Assembly (NCBI RefSeq): GCF_036850765.1
Contig: NC_089495.1
Coordinates: 28,736,875-28,800,874, forward strand
DNA length: 64,000 nucleotides
DNA from: Saccopteryx bilineata
Taxonomy: Eukaryota > Chordata > Mammalia > Chiroptera > Emballonuridae
Reading direction: 5' to 3'
Below are positions 22,427 to 31,172 of the stretch, piece by piece (position 1 is the first letter of the stretch; each line of letters opens with the position of its first letter). Under the pieces are notes generated by a model that did no database searches, was not told where the DNA came from, and saw only the letters and a program-made list of their open reading frames with translations. Both the position numbers and the translations under genes were made by a program.

Positions 22427-24447
22427 TGCTCACAGGCTGCAAGTACCTCTGCATAGGACACAGGCAAGTTCCAAGCCTTAACTGTAGCCCACATAGTTTT
22501 CTGTCCTGCATGGAGCAGGCGCCGGTGGAGCCACTGTGCCACATCACCTGCAGGTGCAGTCTCCAACCATCGCACCCTTGCCAACGTATCTGCCTCATCA
22601 TTCCCAGGATGGGCTAGAGGGGCATGCCCTGTGACATGATATACTGTCACCTGCTTCTGGTGTCCTATTTCCCATAAGTCCTGCCACATGGCCTGACCCC
22701 ATAATGGACGGTGCATTACCATCCACTGGTTAATGTGCCAAGTAGCAATCCAAAGGGTCAGTCCACGATAGACAGCCCAACTGTCAGTACAGATCACCAG
22801 AGGTGAAGGTTCATTATGGGCAACTAGCCAAATAACTCTTAATTCTGCCCATTGGCTGCTTTGGCCTGTACCCGTGTCCATCCAAATAGTCTCAGTGGCC
22901 GGATGGAAGGCGATAGCCGTCCATTTGGTAGGTTGGCCCCTGCTGGAACCATCAGTATACCAGGCATCTTCGGGGATGGGCACCCGCCCCTCCTGGTAAG
23001 GACTGACCTCAGGTTCTGCCTCCTGAGCCCCAGTTGCACCTGACTCTAAGGTCGCATAGGTGACTGGACCCAAGACCTCCTGCAGTTCTGCCCTCAATGG
23101 GCTGGTGCTAAGAGCACAGCGTTGTTGCAGATAGGCACCCCACTTGGCCAGGGTAGACATTTGGGCCATACCACTACGTGGTTTAGTTGCCCAATCTCTC
23201 ACCCATCCAGCTATAGGGTATGTTTTGACTGTAACTGGTGTTGTGGTTGTAATACTCTCAGTTGCCAGGAGGGCAGCATACACAGCTGCCAGCTGCTTCT
23301 CTACTAATGAGTAACGAACTTCAGCACCTTTCCACAATTGAGACCAAAATCCAATAGGTTGCCGTAGGCGCTCTGTCTGCTGCCACAAGCCCCATCCAAA
23401 CCCCTCCGAGGTTACATGAACATCCAGCTCACAGGGCCTGGCAGGATCAAACACATTCAAGGCCTGTGCCACCTTGACAGCTCTCTTAGCAGCTGAAAAT
23501 GAACCTTGCGCCTGCTCAGTCCAGTCCCAGCGAACCCCCTTTCGAATAAGGTTGTACAAGGGGCGTAGTAACTGAGCCAAATGCGGTATAAATGCTCGCC
23601 AATACCCCAACAAACCTAAGAATTCCTGTAACTGTTTTACCGTAGTGGGCTCGGGGTATGCTTGAATCTTATCTATAACTGCGTCAGGGATAACTTTTGT
23701 CTTACACGACCAGACAACTCCCAAGAATTTAACAGATAACCCAGGTCCTTGTAATTTGTTCTTGTTAACTGCCCAGCCACATGCTTTCAAATGGGATAGC
23801 AGGGTAGGGACTGCTTGCTCCAATTCTGAAAGAGAATCACTAGTTAGCATAATATCATCAATATAATGGTACATGCGGACTACCTCTGGCTGTTTCCATT
23901 TAGCCAGGTCAGCAGCCACCAGCCCATGGCACAAGGTGGGGCTATGCAAATAGCCCTGGGGTAACACTGTAAAGGTCCATTGTCTCCCTTCCCAACTGAA
24001 GGCAAATTGGTCTTGACTCTCTGCGGCTATATCAATAGAGAAAAAAGCATTGGCCAAGTCTGCCACAAAGTGGTATGTCCCCAACTCATGGCTTAGCCAA
24101 TCCATCATGTTAGCTATCGAGGGAACAGCAGCGTGCAAAGGGGGAACAACTTTATTAAGTTCCCTGTAATCTACTGTCATTCTCCAGGTTCCATCCGCTT
24201 TGCGCACGGGCCATACTGGGGAGTTGTAAGGACTGTGTGCTGGCCGGATGATCCCCACCTTTTCTAGTTCAAGGATTGTCCCTGTGACTTCTTCATAACC
24301 ACCTGGCAGGCGGTACTGCTTGGTGTTAGTCACACGCCGAGGGATGGGTAATTGCAAAGGGGAATGTGATGCATGTCCACGCAATACTGCCTTCACAACC
24401 CTGATCCGCAGCCGGAACTCCCCAGCTTTAGTTTCCAACCACAGTCC
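22348..24447 (-). CDS. pol: Reverse transcriptase / RNase H (plus integrase HHCC finger)
   Basis: Copies viral RNA into DNA and degrades the RNA strand. The frame is the same as gag and protease but has no ATG at the front; the first in-frame codons follow the UAA directly, so it could be made only by read-through. Numbering from 24,438: RT palm Asp at about 127 (VADLANAFFSID), the catalytic YIDD box at 192-195, and the thumb/connection to about 480. RNase H follows with YTDGS (Asp 496), WAEL (Glu 532), TDSWA (Asp 552) and NDEAD (Asp 614/617), all four acidic residues present. The integrase zinc finger His-x4-His...Cys-x2-Cys lies at about 637-675. The frame then stops at 22,348, with integrase continuing in a different frame. 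Confidence 0.93.
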   Translation of the reverse strand, partial: GLWLETKAGEFRLRIRVVKAVLRGHASHSPLQLPIPRRVTNTKQYRLPGGYEEVTGTILELEKVGIIRPAHSPYNSPVWPVRKADGTWRMTVDYRELNKVVPPLHAAVPSIANMMDWLSHELGTYHFVADLANAFFSIDIAAESQDQFAFSWEGRQWTFTVLPQGYLHSPTLCHGLVAADLAKWKQPEVVRMYHYIDDIMLTSDSLSELEQAVPTLLSHLKACGWAVNKNKLQGPGLSVKFLGVVWSCKTKVIPDAVIDKIQAYPEPTTVKQLQEFLGLLGYWRAFIPHLAQLLRPLYNLIRKGVRWDWTEQAQGSFSAAKRAVKVAQALNVFDPARPCELDVHVTSEGFGWGLWQQTERLRQPIGFWSQLWKGAEVRYSLVEKQLAAVYAALLATESITTTTPVTVKTYPIAGWVRDWATKPRSGMAQMSTLAKWGAYLQQRCALSTSPLRAELQEVLGPVTYATLESGATGAQEAEPEVSPYQEGRVPIPEDAWYTDGSSRGQPTKWTAIAFHPATETIWMDTGTGQSSQWAELRVIWLVAHNEPSPLVICTDSWAVYRGLTLWIATWHINQWMVMHRPLWGQAMWQDLWEIGHQKQVTVYHVTGHAPLAHPGNDEADTLARVRWLETAPAGDVAQWLHRRLLHAGQKTMWATVKAWNLPVSYAEVLAACEQCAVCSKEHPRRPLVSPGQIQRGHVH

Positions 24448-24762
24448 TTACAAGACATCTACCCCCAAAATATATTCAGGAATAGGAGATACATACACCT
24501 TATATGGCTTAGGAGGCAGTCTCCCTATCCCCAATGGAATAGTTATTGGCTTCACTTGGACAGTTTGGCCCCCATAACCGTCAATGGCCACTGGGGTCCC
24601 AGCAAACCACTCTGGGTTTCCATAGAGAAGGGAACATTCTGCACCTGTATCCACCAAGGCCAACACCTGTTGTACGTTGGAAGGGGACCAGTGGATAGCC
24701 AGTTCCACATGTGGCCTCCGGTCCCCGCCCATCCCCGTTAGACGGGTCCCTCGGCCTTTTAC
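24448..24762 (-). CDS. pro: Retroviral aspartic protease, in frame downstream of the gag UAG
   Basis: Cleaves Gag and Pol precursors during maturation. About 104 codons follow the gag amber codon in the same frame, implying expression as a read-through fusion; an internal ATG exists at 24,732. The active-site loop ALVDTGAECS supplies the catalytic Asp, and the closing ILGVDVL is the conserved C-terminal strand/helix of retropepsins. The flap region is a Gly-rich GYGG segment. It ends in UAA at 24,448-24,450, immediately before RT in the same frame. In related viruses protease and RT are continuous, so this UAA is probably a disabling point mutation of this copy. Confidence 0.88.
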   Translation of the reverse strand, partial: VKGRGTRLTGMGGDRRPHVELAIHWSPSNVQQVLALVDTGAECSLLYGNPEWFAGTPVAIDGYGGQTVQVKPITIPLGIGRLPPKPYKVYVSPIPEYILGVDVL

Positions 24763-26175
24763 CTATTCAAACTGGTACAATGGGTCTTGGGAGTTCCCCT
24801 CTCCCTCGGCTGTCTCTATCATATAATCTTGTAACCGAGCTGTGCGCGCACCAAACGTTTTATTGGTAGCTGCTGGGGCCTTTCGTCTCAGTGGCTGGAA
24901 CTTCTGTTCTGGTTTAAGCTGCCGCCAAAGCTCCAAAAGAATTTTATTAGACTGGCCATCCAATTTCCCCTTATCTGCTCCAGCCGCAATCAAGTCTACC
25001 CACATCTGCGTTCGGGTAACCTTTACAGGCCCGTTTCCCTTGTTAGTTGGGGGGGAAACATAGGCAGCAGCCCTCACTGCTTTATGATCCCGAGCGGCCT
25101 CCAGCTCTCCCAAATCTGCTACCATCTGTGTAACTGCATTGATGGGCTGCCCCACATAGGGGCCCAAGATAGCCACAAGTGACCCAAAAAGGGCTGACGG
25201 GGCGCTAGCAAGGACAAATTCCCTCATTTTGGCCGTAAACACTTCTTCATCTGGCCCACGAGACCCAGGGTTGAAAACAGCATTCTTCATACCTAGTTCT
25301 CGAAGGACCTTTACTAACTCACTGTAGCACTGCCACCGACTCATTGCCCCCGGCAGTTCTCCAGCATTCTGCCAGACCATATGAATGGCAGCCATCACCC
25401 ATTCTAATAGGGTATGGTCTCCTGGGTTGCCATGGCAGTTCTGAAGACGCTGCCTCAAGGAAGAGTGTGTGGTAATGGCGGCCAATTTCTCCATCTCTGT
25501 TCCGGAGAGCATGATGCCATCCACCCCTATATCCCATAATCGTAGTAACCAGGCTACCAGGGATTCAGTAGGTTTCTGCCTAAATTGTGCCCCCAACTCC
25601 ATCAGCTCTGCCTGGGTATAGGGCCAGACCACAGAGTGTTCCATTACCTGGGCAGGAGGCTGTGGCTGCCCCTGAGGGACTCTTTGTTGCTGGGTTTTTA
25701 CCTTCTTGGCGACAACTGGTCGGGCTCTCAGTGTGCGTATGGCAGTTTCAGCCTGAGCCTTCTCATCCTCAGAAGAGGAGTCGCAAGCGCCTGCTCCCGC
25801 TGACTCAAAGCCAATCCACCAGCACGGATGCTGCTGCTCCTTTGGTGACCGTTTAGGCTCCTGTGGCTGCTGGCTTTTGGCCAGAAGCTGAGACTCGAGC
25901 TCTTGAATCCGGAGTTGTTTCTCCAACAACTGCCGGTGAAGACGTTCAGCTTCCAGGGTAAACTGCAACTCTCGAACCCGTAATTCCTTCTCCATTGCTC
26001 GCTCCAGTTCCAGCCTTTTCTGCCGTTCTGTTTGCAATTCATGCTGAAGCTTTTGACCTCGGGCAGTTTCCTCTTGAGTAAAAAACATGTAGCCCATGGC
26101 CCCTAAAAGGACAGCCATGGGGAGCCAGAGCAGCAACCAGTACTCTATCCCACCCATCAAGGGTGGTGGCTCCAT
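24763..26175 (-). CDS. gag: Gag polyprotein of the young ERV-L/S-like provirus
   Basis: A 470-residue structural polyprotein that should assemble the particle core. The first ATG of the frame after the primer site is at 26,175-26,173; the frame is also open upstream across the primer site into the LTR, so a longer product is possible. Residues 12-32 form a hydrophobic, membrane-spanning-type segment. Residues about 35-105 are a Gln/Glu/Arg/Leu-rich coiled coil, and about 110-180 is a low-complexity linker. From about 183 to 395 lies a capsid-like region with the ERV-L/Fv1-type motif 'FRQKPTESLVAWLLRLWD'. No CCHC zinc knuckle is present, and there is no obvious N-myristoylation Gly. It ends in an in-frame UAG (24,763-24,765) followed by protease in the same frame. 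The ORF itself is intact. Confidence 0.92.
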   Translation of the reverse strand: MEPPPLMGGIEYWLLLWLPMAVLLGAMGYMFFTQEETARGQKLQHELQTERQKRLELERAMEKELRVRELQFTLEAERLHRQLLEKQLRIQELESQLLAKSQQPQEPKRSPKEQQHPCWWIGFESAGAGACDSSSEDEKAQAETAIRTLRARPVVAKKVKTQQQRVPQGQPQPPAQVMEHSVVWPYTQAELMELGAQFRQKPTESLVAWLLRLWDIGVDGIMLSGTEMEKLAAITTHSSLRQRLQNCHGNPGDHTLLEWVMAAIHMVWQNAGELPGAMSRWQCYSELVKVLRELGMKNAVFNPGSRGPDEEVFTAKMREFVLASAPSALFGSLVAILGPYVGQPINAVTQMVADLGELEAARDHKAVRAAAYVSPPTNKGNGPVKVTRTQMWVDLIAAGADKGKLDGQSNKILLELWRQLKPEQKFQPLRRKAPAATNKTFGARTARLQDYMIETAEGEGNSQDPLYQFE

Positions 26176-26185
26176 ACCAATCTCT

Positions 26186-26205
26186 GAATCCTGCCGACTA
26201 CGCCA
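26186..26205 (-). promoter_or_regulatory. Primer-binding site, tRNA-Ser(AGA) type
   Basis: Starts two bases after the 5' LTR. The plus-strand text gaatcctgccgactacgcca equals the last 17 bases of a mammalian tRNA-Ser(AGA) acceptor/T-arm side plus CCA, so 20 nt can pair. The tRNA sequence is recalled, not searched. HERV-L uses Leu, whereas the HERV-S (ERV18) group is known for a Ser primer, which supports the ERV-S-like placement. Confidence 0.85.
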
Positions 26206-26207
26206 GT

Positions 26208-26733
26208 TGTAAGGCCAGGAGCCGTCATCGTGACCATTCACATGCAGGTTCCCATTGGATTCGGGCAGGCGATAAAGAAATGGCGGAGTCAGAGGGATGG
26301 GGGGCCATCCTATTTATTGGTGTCTCACCAAGACAGGCAAACCACAAAAGAAGACAAGGGAAAAGCAGAAAACCAGCTCTTCCCATGAAGGGCAAGGGAT
26401 CAGGGGAGCCCCTGCAATTGTGATAGCAGGAACTGTGTGTCTGAGCTCCTGGTCTGTCCCACTTTATAGTGTAGAAAACCAAAATCCCTTAATCCAATAT
26501 ACAAACAAGGAAGTCTCCAATACAAAGTCACTTATCCAAGGCATAATTGGATTCCTCATGAGAGTGCACCACCCAGATCATACAATCAGTCAAGGGTGTG
26601 GGGAAAAGCTTAGTCCCAAAACCAAACCTCAGGCTACAACAACCTGGCCTGCTTATAGCCTGTCCCCCACACTCATTATAAGTCACAAGCGAGCAAACAT
26701 ATATATCATGTTTACAAACTTATTTGACCAACA
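26208..26733 (-). repeat. 5' LTR of the young provirus
   Basis: 526 bp, almost identical to the 3' LTR. TATA box at about 26,463-26,469 and poly(A) hexamer at 26,313-26,318, so transcription should start near 26,435 and run leftwards. Differences from the 3' LTR are one extra G in the run at about 26,295, an A for G near 26,519 (a CpG decay position) and a C/T transition near 26,673. Confidence 0.95.
26463..26469 (-). promoter_or_regulatory. TATA box of the proviral 5' LTR
   Basis: Minus-strand tataaag in the context acactataaagtggg, about 260 bp from the U3 start, conserved in the 3' LTR and in the solo LTR at 49,946 (ctataaagtgggg). This is the expected core promoter for the provirus. Confidence 0.75.
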
Positions 26734-27408
26734 CTGGCCCATGCAGGTTTGCATTGGATTAGGACAGTCAGTAAAGAAACAATGGAGCCAAAAACTGGTG
26801 GGCCATCATCTTTAATCCTAGCTTGCACTCGGTAGGCAAGTAAAAACACACACTGGGCTCCAAAACCCACTCACGTTCAGTGCTCACAAAGCTACTGACT
26901 TATCCAAGTTTCCTAGGATCAAAGGTTTCTAGCTCACCAGACTTATTTACCTCTGTTCCCCATCTCTTTCCTTCTCCCTGCACAAACTCTGCACAAACTG
27001 GCTTCTCACTCAACACTCCAACATCTTGGCTACTTCTCCAGGCCTCCTCCACATAGCCTTTCTCTGCTCTCCTCTCTAATGCTAATCTAAGGAACCAAGA
27101 GAGAGCAAGCTCCCGTTCTGCCCCCATTTTATAGTTAGTGTAGAAATCAAAACCTTTAATCCAATATACAAAATAGGGAAGTCTCTAATACAAAGTCACT
27201 TATCTGGGGCATGATGAGATTGCACCACCCCTCATCAAAAAGGGTGGGAAAGGCTTAGTCCTAAAACCAAGCCCCAGGATACAAGGATCCTGCCTGCCCA
27301 CAGCTTGCCCCCAACACACATTAATATCACCTGGGCAACAGGCTCCCATGTGGGCAGCACCATCTTTAACAAAGTGAGCATAATATATTTTATGTGCCCA
27401 ACAACATA

Positions 27409-28003
27409 AAATATCTACTGCTATGTAGCAAATTAACTTTGTCTCAGAATCATGTTGTAAACTAGAGAAGAAGCAGCAAAAAAAAAAAAAAATGAAAATA
27501 CCAGTAAGACACAGCTGAATTAATGTGCTAAGTAAGTCTGTTCTTCACTCTCTCCTTAACTTCAATAACAAAGATTTGGATTCCCAAAAAATAATGATTA
27601 CTATAGTCAAATAATGTTTCTACTTTTATCAGTATTCTCTCTTTTCCTTTGGTTTTCAGCATTTTGAATATAATATATAATTATATTCGCTCATTTTGTT
27701 TGATATTTATTCTACTTAGAGTTCACTAGCTTCTTGTTCTGTAAAGTTGTGTCTTCCAACCAATTGGACAAGTTTTTGAACATTATTTATTTAAATATTT
27801 ATATTTTCTGCCCGCTTCTCTTTCCTCTCTTCTGGCAGCTTAATTTTAAGAATTTTTGATATGGTATTGATTTATCTATCAGTAAGGTTCTGTTTTTTGG
27901 GTTTTTTTCCCTCTCTTTTCAGATTGGAATTTCTAATTGTTCTGTCTTCAAGTTCACTGATATTTCTGTCATCTTCAGTTTGTTCTTCTTCTTCTTTTTT
28001 TTT
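27409..28003 (-). repeat. Decayed L1-like LINE sequence (first part)
   Basis: AT-rich text such as 'aatttttgatatggtattga' and 'ctaattgttctgtcttcaag' resembles ancient L1 sequence in reverse orientation, continuing beyond the younger inserts at 28,004-28,803. An A14-like run lies near 27,478. No intact ORF. Confidence 0.4.
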
Positions 28004-28348
28004 CAGTGAGAGTAGGGGAGATAGAGAGACAGATTCCCACATGTGCCCCAACTGGGATCCACCCAGCAACCCCGTCTAGGGCTGATTCTCTGCCCATCTG
28101 GGGTGCTGGCAACCAAGCTATTTTTAATGCCTGAGGTGGAGGCTTCAAGAGCCATCCTCAGCACCCAGAGTGATGCACTCAAACCAGTCAAGCTATGGCT
28201 CCAGGCAGGAAAGAGAGAGAGAGAGAGAGAAGTGGGAAGGGGGGAGAAGCAGGTGATCACTTCTCCTGTGTGCCCTGACTGGGAATCGAACCCAGGACAT
28301 CCACATGCCAGGTCGACGTTCCACAGCTGAGCCAACTGGTCAAGGCCT
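28004..28348 (-). repeat. tRNA-derived bat SINE (long type), minus strand
   Basis: The minus strand begins 'ggccttgaccagttggctca' with recognisable A and B boxes, then the (CT)n body, the 'tggagccatagcttgactgg' region and the 'gggatccca' end block. Moderately diverged. Flanked by ttgttctt / ctgttctt-like repeats. Confidence 0.85.
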
Positions 28349-28349
28349 G

Positions 28350-28803
28350 TTCTTTTTATAATTGCATTTTACTGGGGTGGCATTAGTTTACATAATTATA
28401 CAGGTTTCAGGTGCCCAATTCTACAACACATCTCTGTACATCATATTGTATGTTCATCACCCACCCTCAAGTCAAGTCTATTTATCACTGTTTATCCTCC
28501 CATACCATCCTCCACCTCTTCCCTGACCCTGACAATCACCACACTGTTGTCTGTGTTCATGAGTTTTTTCTTGTTTTTATTTTTCTCCTTTTTTGCTCTA
28601 TTCCTCCATTCTTATCAAGGTATCAATAGTATATTTCACAGAACTAGAACAAATATTCCAAAAAATTATATGGCATCACAAAAGACCCCAAGTGGCCACA
28701 ACAATCTTGAGAAAGAAGAACAAAGAGGGATAACGCTACCTGATATCAAACCGTAGTACAAGGCCATGGTTACCAAAACAGCATGGTACTGACATGAAAC
28801 CAG
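28350..28803 (-). mobile_element. 5'-inverted (twin-primed) L1 fragment
   Basis: 28,350-28,630 is an L1 3' end in minus orientation (its reverse complement contains 'acctgaaacctgtataatta' followed by 'ccccagtaaaatgcaatta'). 28,636-28,803 is L1 ORF2-like sequence in plus orientation (translates to a peptide ending 'GITLPDIKP'; 'accaaaacagcatggtactg'). Opposite-strand halves joined in this order are the classical product of twin priming. Truncated; no functional ORF. Confidence 0.7.
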
Positions 28804-29105
28804 ATTCATCTCTTTTCCCCTTGATTTGTTAATCATTCATTAATGTTTGTTTTTTATTTGTCCACTAATTATTAAAAGCATTTATTTTTTACATTCTGGA
28901 GCATATCTGCTTAAAATCTTTTTCACTAGTTCCAAAATCTGGTCATATTGTGGTTGGCCTCTATTGGTTGCTTTTTCTTTTAAATATATGCCATGTTTTC
29001 TTAGCTCAGTCATTTAGGATTGTATCTTGGACATTGTGAATGAAATATTACAAAGATTATAAGTGTTCTTCCCAGTCTTCTAAAATGTTTTGATCCTTGT
29101 GTGCA

Positions 29106-29139
<34 letters not shown>

Positions 29140-29760
29140 CGCGTGCGTGTGTAAGTGGGGAGGGGGCTACTTTTAGCAGTCAGTTAACCTGACAGGACTC
29201 AAGCTCCAAACTGTTTCTCTGTAGTGGACAGCAGCAGCTGGTATCTTCATTTAGTTCTTTTAGAGTTAGTCAAAGTTTTGGAGTCTGCCATGCACATGTG
29301 TAGTTCAGAGAGCAACCAGATATTTAGGCCATTTAAGCACCAAATGGGTTTCTTGCTTTCTGGATATATTCATTCTAGAATATACCCCTATACTTTCCAA
29401 TTTCAGTGGTCACTCTTCTATTTCTTTGATTAGCAAAACTGTAAGTTTCTATCAGTTTTAGCCATTCCACATGGGGCCAAACTAAAGCTAATGGGTCTTT
29501 AAAAACAGGAAATTCACCAATGTCATTCTCTTCAGTCAAGTATATATATCCACTCTAGTTTCTAGTTTCTGTTTTGAGTCATTTGTAAGTGTCTTCGGGT
29601 AGGGATTTTGTTTTTGTTTTTGTACTCTGCCCAGAATTGATAGTTGTTACCAGTGGAATAGTTGGCCTAATAGGAGCTACTCATTATTACTAGAAGCAGA
29701 ACCCTGTTACTGCTTTTTAATAGTAAAAAAAAAAAAAGTCCATTGATTATACTATTGTAA
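28804..29760 (-). repeat. Decayed L1-like LINE sequence (second part) with a (GT)n(CG)n tract
   Basis: Blocks such as 'ccaaaatctggtcatattgt', 'atcttggacattgtgaatga' and 'caagctccaaactgtttctc' resemble an old L1 3' UTR in reverse orientation. A (GT)n run followed by a (GC)n run lies at about 29,104-29,148. No gene. Confidence 0.45.
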
Positions 29761-31172
29761 TATTTTGAGTTGTTTATAAAACAATTTTTTTTAAAAAAAT
29801 TGAAAGCAAAATTTCATACTCTATTTACTTAAGAAAACATGAGATTTCATCAAAGATTTAGTTTCAACATTTATAAATTTAATTGAGAACATATTGTACT
29901 TATGGCATTTAACTGTCTGCCCTCAGGGAAGATACAATCCACTCAGAGAGATAAAACTTAGCCATAACAGATAAGCAGCATTATTCAAAAGCAAAAATAA
30001 ATACTGACCTAGTGATGTGATAATAAATACTGAGCAAGAAGAGGTCTAAGTGAACTGAAACACTCCAGGAAGTCTGCTGGCACTAAAAATTGAGCTGATC
30101 TTGAAGGAAGCAGAAACATTTTAATAAACGGATAGAAAAAATCAAGAATTATTTAAGAGGGGAATAAATATGTGAACTTAAAATTACATTTTGATTTAAG
30201 GATCATAAATAGACCAATTGGGCTAAAACAGAGGGTTTAAGTAGAGAAATTATCAGATATAATGCTGGACCAGATGGTAGAAGACCAGAACTTTATAGCA
30301 AAGTTATTTGGATTTTATTCTGTTATTGTCAATGGAACTAAAATTTATTATACTGGTGATGTGGTGATCCCAGGACAAGATAAAGTAGAAGTAACTGTGT
30401 TTCTATATTTGGCTATGTTATGACATGACAACTATAAAATATGGAGAATAGCCCAGTACCCTTTTGTTGAGGGTGTGGTCTCTTACTGAAGTGAATAGAT
30501 TGTTTTTAAAGTCAATTATCTGTGAAAAAGGTAGGGTTTAGAAAGAAAACTTGATTAGGATAGTGAACACACAATACAATATACAGATGATGTTTTATAC
30601 ACCTGAAACATAATTTTATTATCCAATATCACTCCAATAAATTCAATTAAAAAAATAAAAAAATAGATAGGAAATTTAAACCAGTCTGAAACTACCTAGA
30701 AAGGAAATTTCTCTTCTTGGCTCTTATTTTCCTAAGTTTCTACTTTTATTTTGTTTTTAGAAAGCAGGGGAAAGATGATCCCTCCCAAAGAGGACAAGTT
30801 GGAGATGAGTTAAGGAGATAGACTGTAAGCACCATTAAATCAAAGATTTACATATCCATGTGGTTCAACAGCCAAGGGCTTGCACTGCCTGGCAATTAGT
30901 GGCCACTGAGAAAGTATGAACATTTGTATGAAGATGAATGAGCTCAACCAATACAAGTTATAATTTTTGCTTTTTTCCCCCACTCTTCTTTATTTGTTAT
31001 ACATAGATATTTTAACCTATAAGTTTAAGCTTAAGCATTAATTAAAAGTGAGCAGTGGTGGTAGAAGCAGAAATCAGTGACAAATACTCAAGAATATTAC
31101 AACTTTGTCAAATAAGAGTCTCTGGGTTTGCCTGAATTAAGGAAGTTAAAAAATTCCCCAATGGGTAATTCA
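29761..31172. other. Non-genic AT-rich stretch ending in an L1-like 3' end
   Basis: At about 30,585-30,665 'tatacacctgaaacataatt' followed by 'caataaattcaattaaaaaa' is a typical L1 3' end on the plus strand. Upstream of it no ORF survives. Confidence 0.45.

Larger units (their letters stand above)
20715..26733 (-). mobile_element. Young class III endogenous retrovirus (ERV-L/ERV-S-like), full-length, env-less
   Basis: A 6.0-kb minus-strand provirus: 5' LTR 26,208-26,733, tRNA-Ser primer site, gag, protease, RT/RNase H, integrase, polypurine tract, 3' LTR 20,715-21,239. Target duplication CTGGC is exact (20,710-20,714 and 26,734-26,738). The two LTRs differ by two transitions and one 1-base indel, about 0.4-0.6 percent, pointing to roughly a million years or less at typical mammalian neutral rates (inference). 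Only about 130 bp separate the integrase stop from the 3' LTR, leaving no room for env, and no dUTPase motifs were seen. Visible lesions in the coding region are a UAA between protease and RT and a 1-base frame change before integrase. Confidence 0.95.
20674..27403 (-). mobile_element. Older solo LTR of the ERV-L/S-like lineage, interrupted by the young provirus
   Basis: The LTR parts are 20,674-20,714 and 26,739-27,403 (about 0.7 kb joined). On the minus strand it begins tgttgggcac and ends ...ctttaca. A perfect 5-bp duplication ACATA flanks the pair (20,669-20,673 and 27,404-27,408). It aligns by eye with the solo LTRs at 34,661-35,331 and 49,946-50,647. The complete provirus 20,715-26,733 is inserted close to its 3' (U5) end, duplicating CTGGC. 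Much more diverged than the inner provirus LTRs. Confidence 0.85.

Noticed and set aside
22236..22601. 121-codon minus-strand ORF in the integrase region
   Set aside because: An alternative frame of pol; does not carry catalytic motifs.
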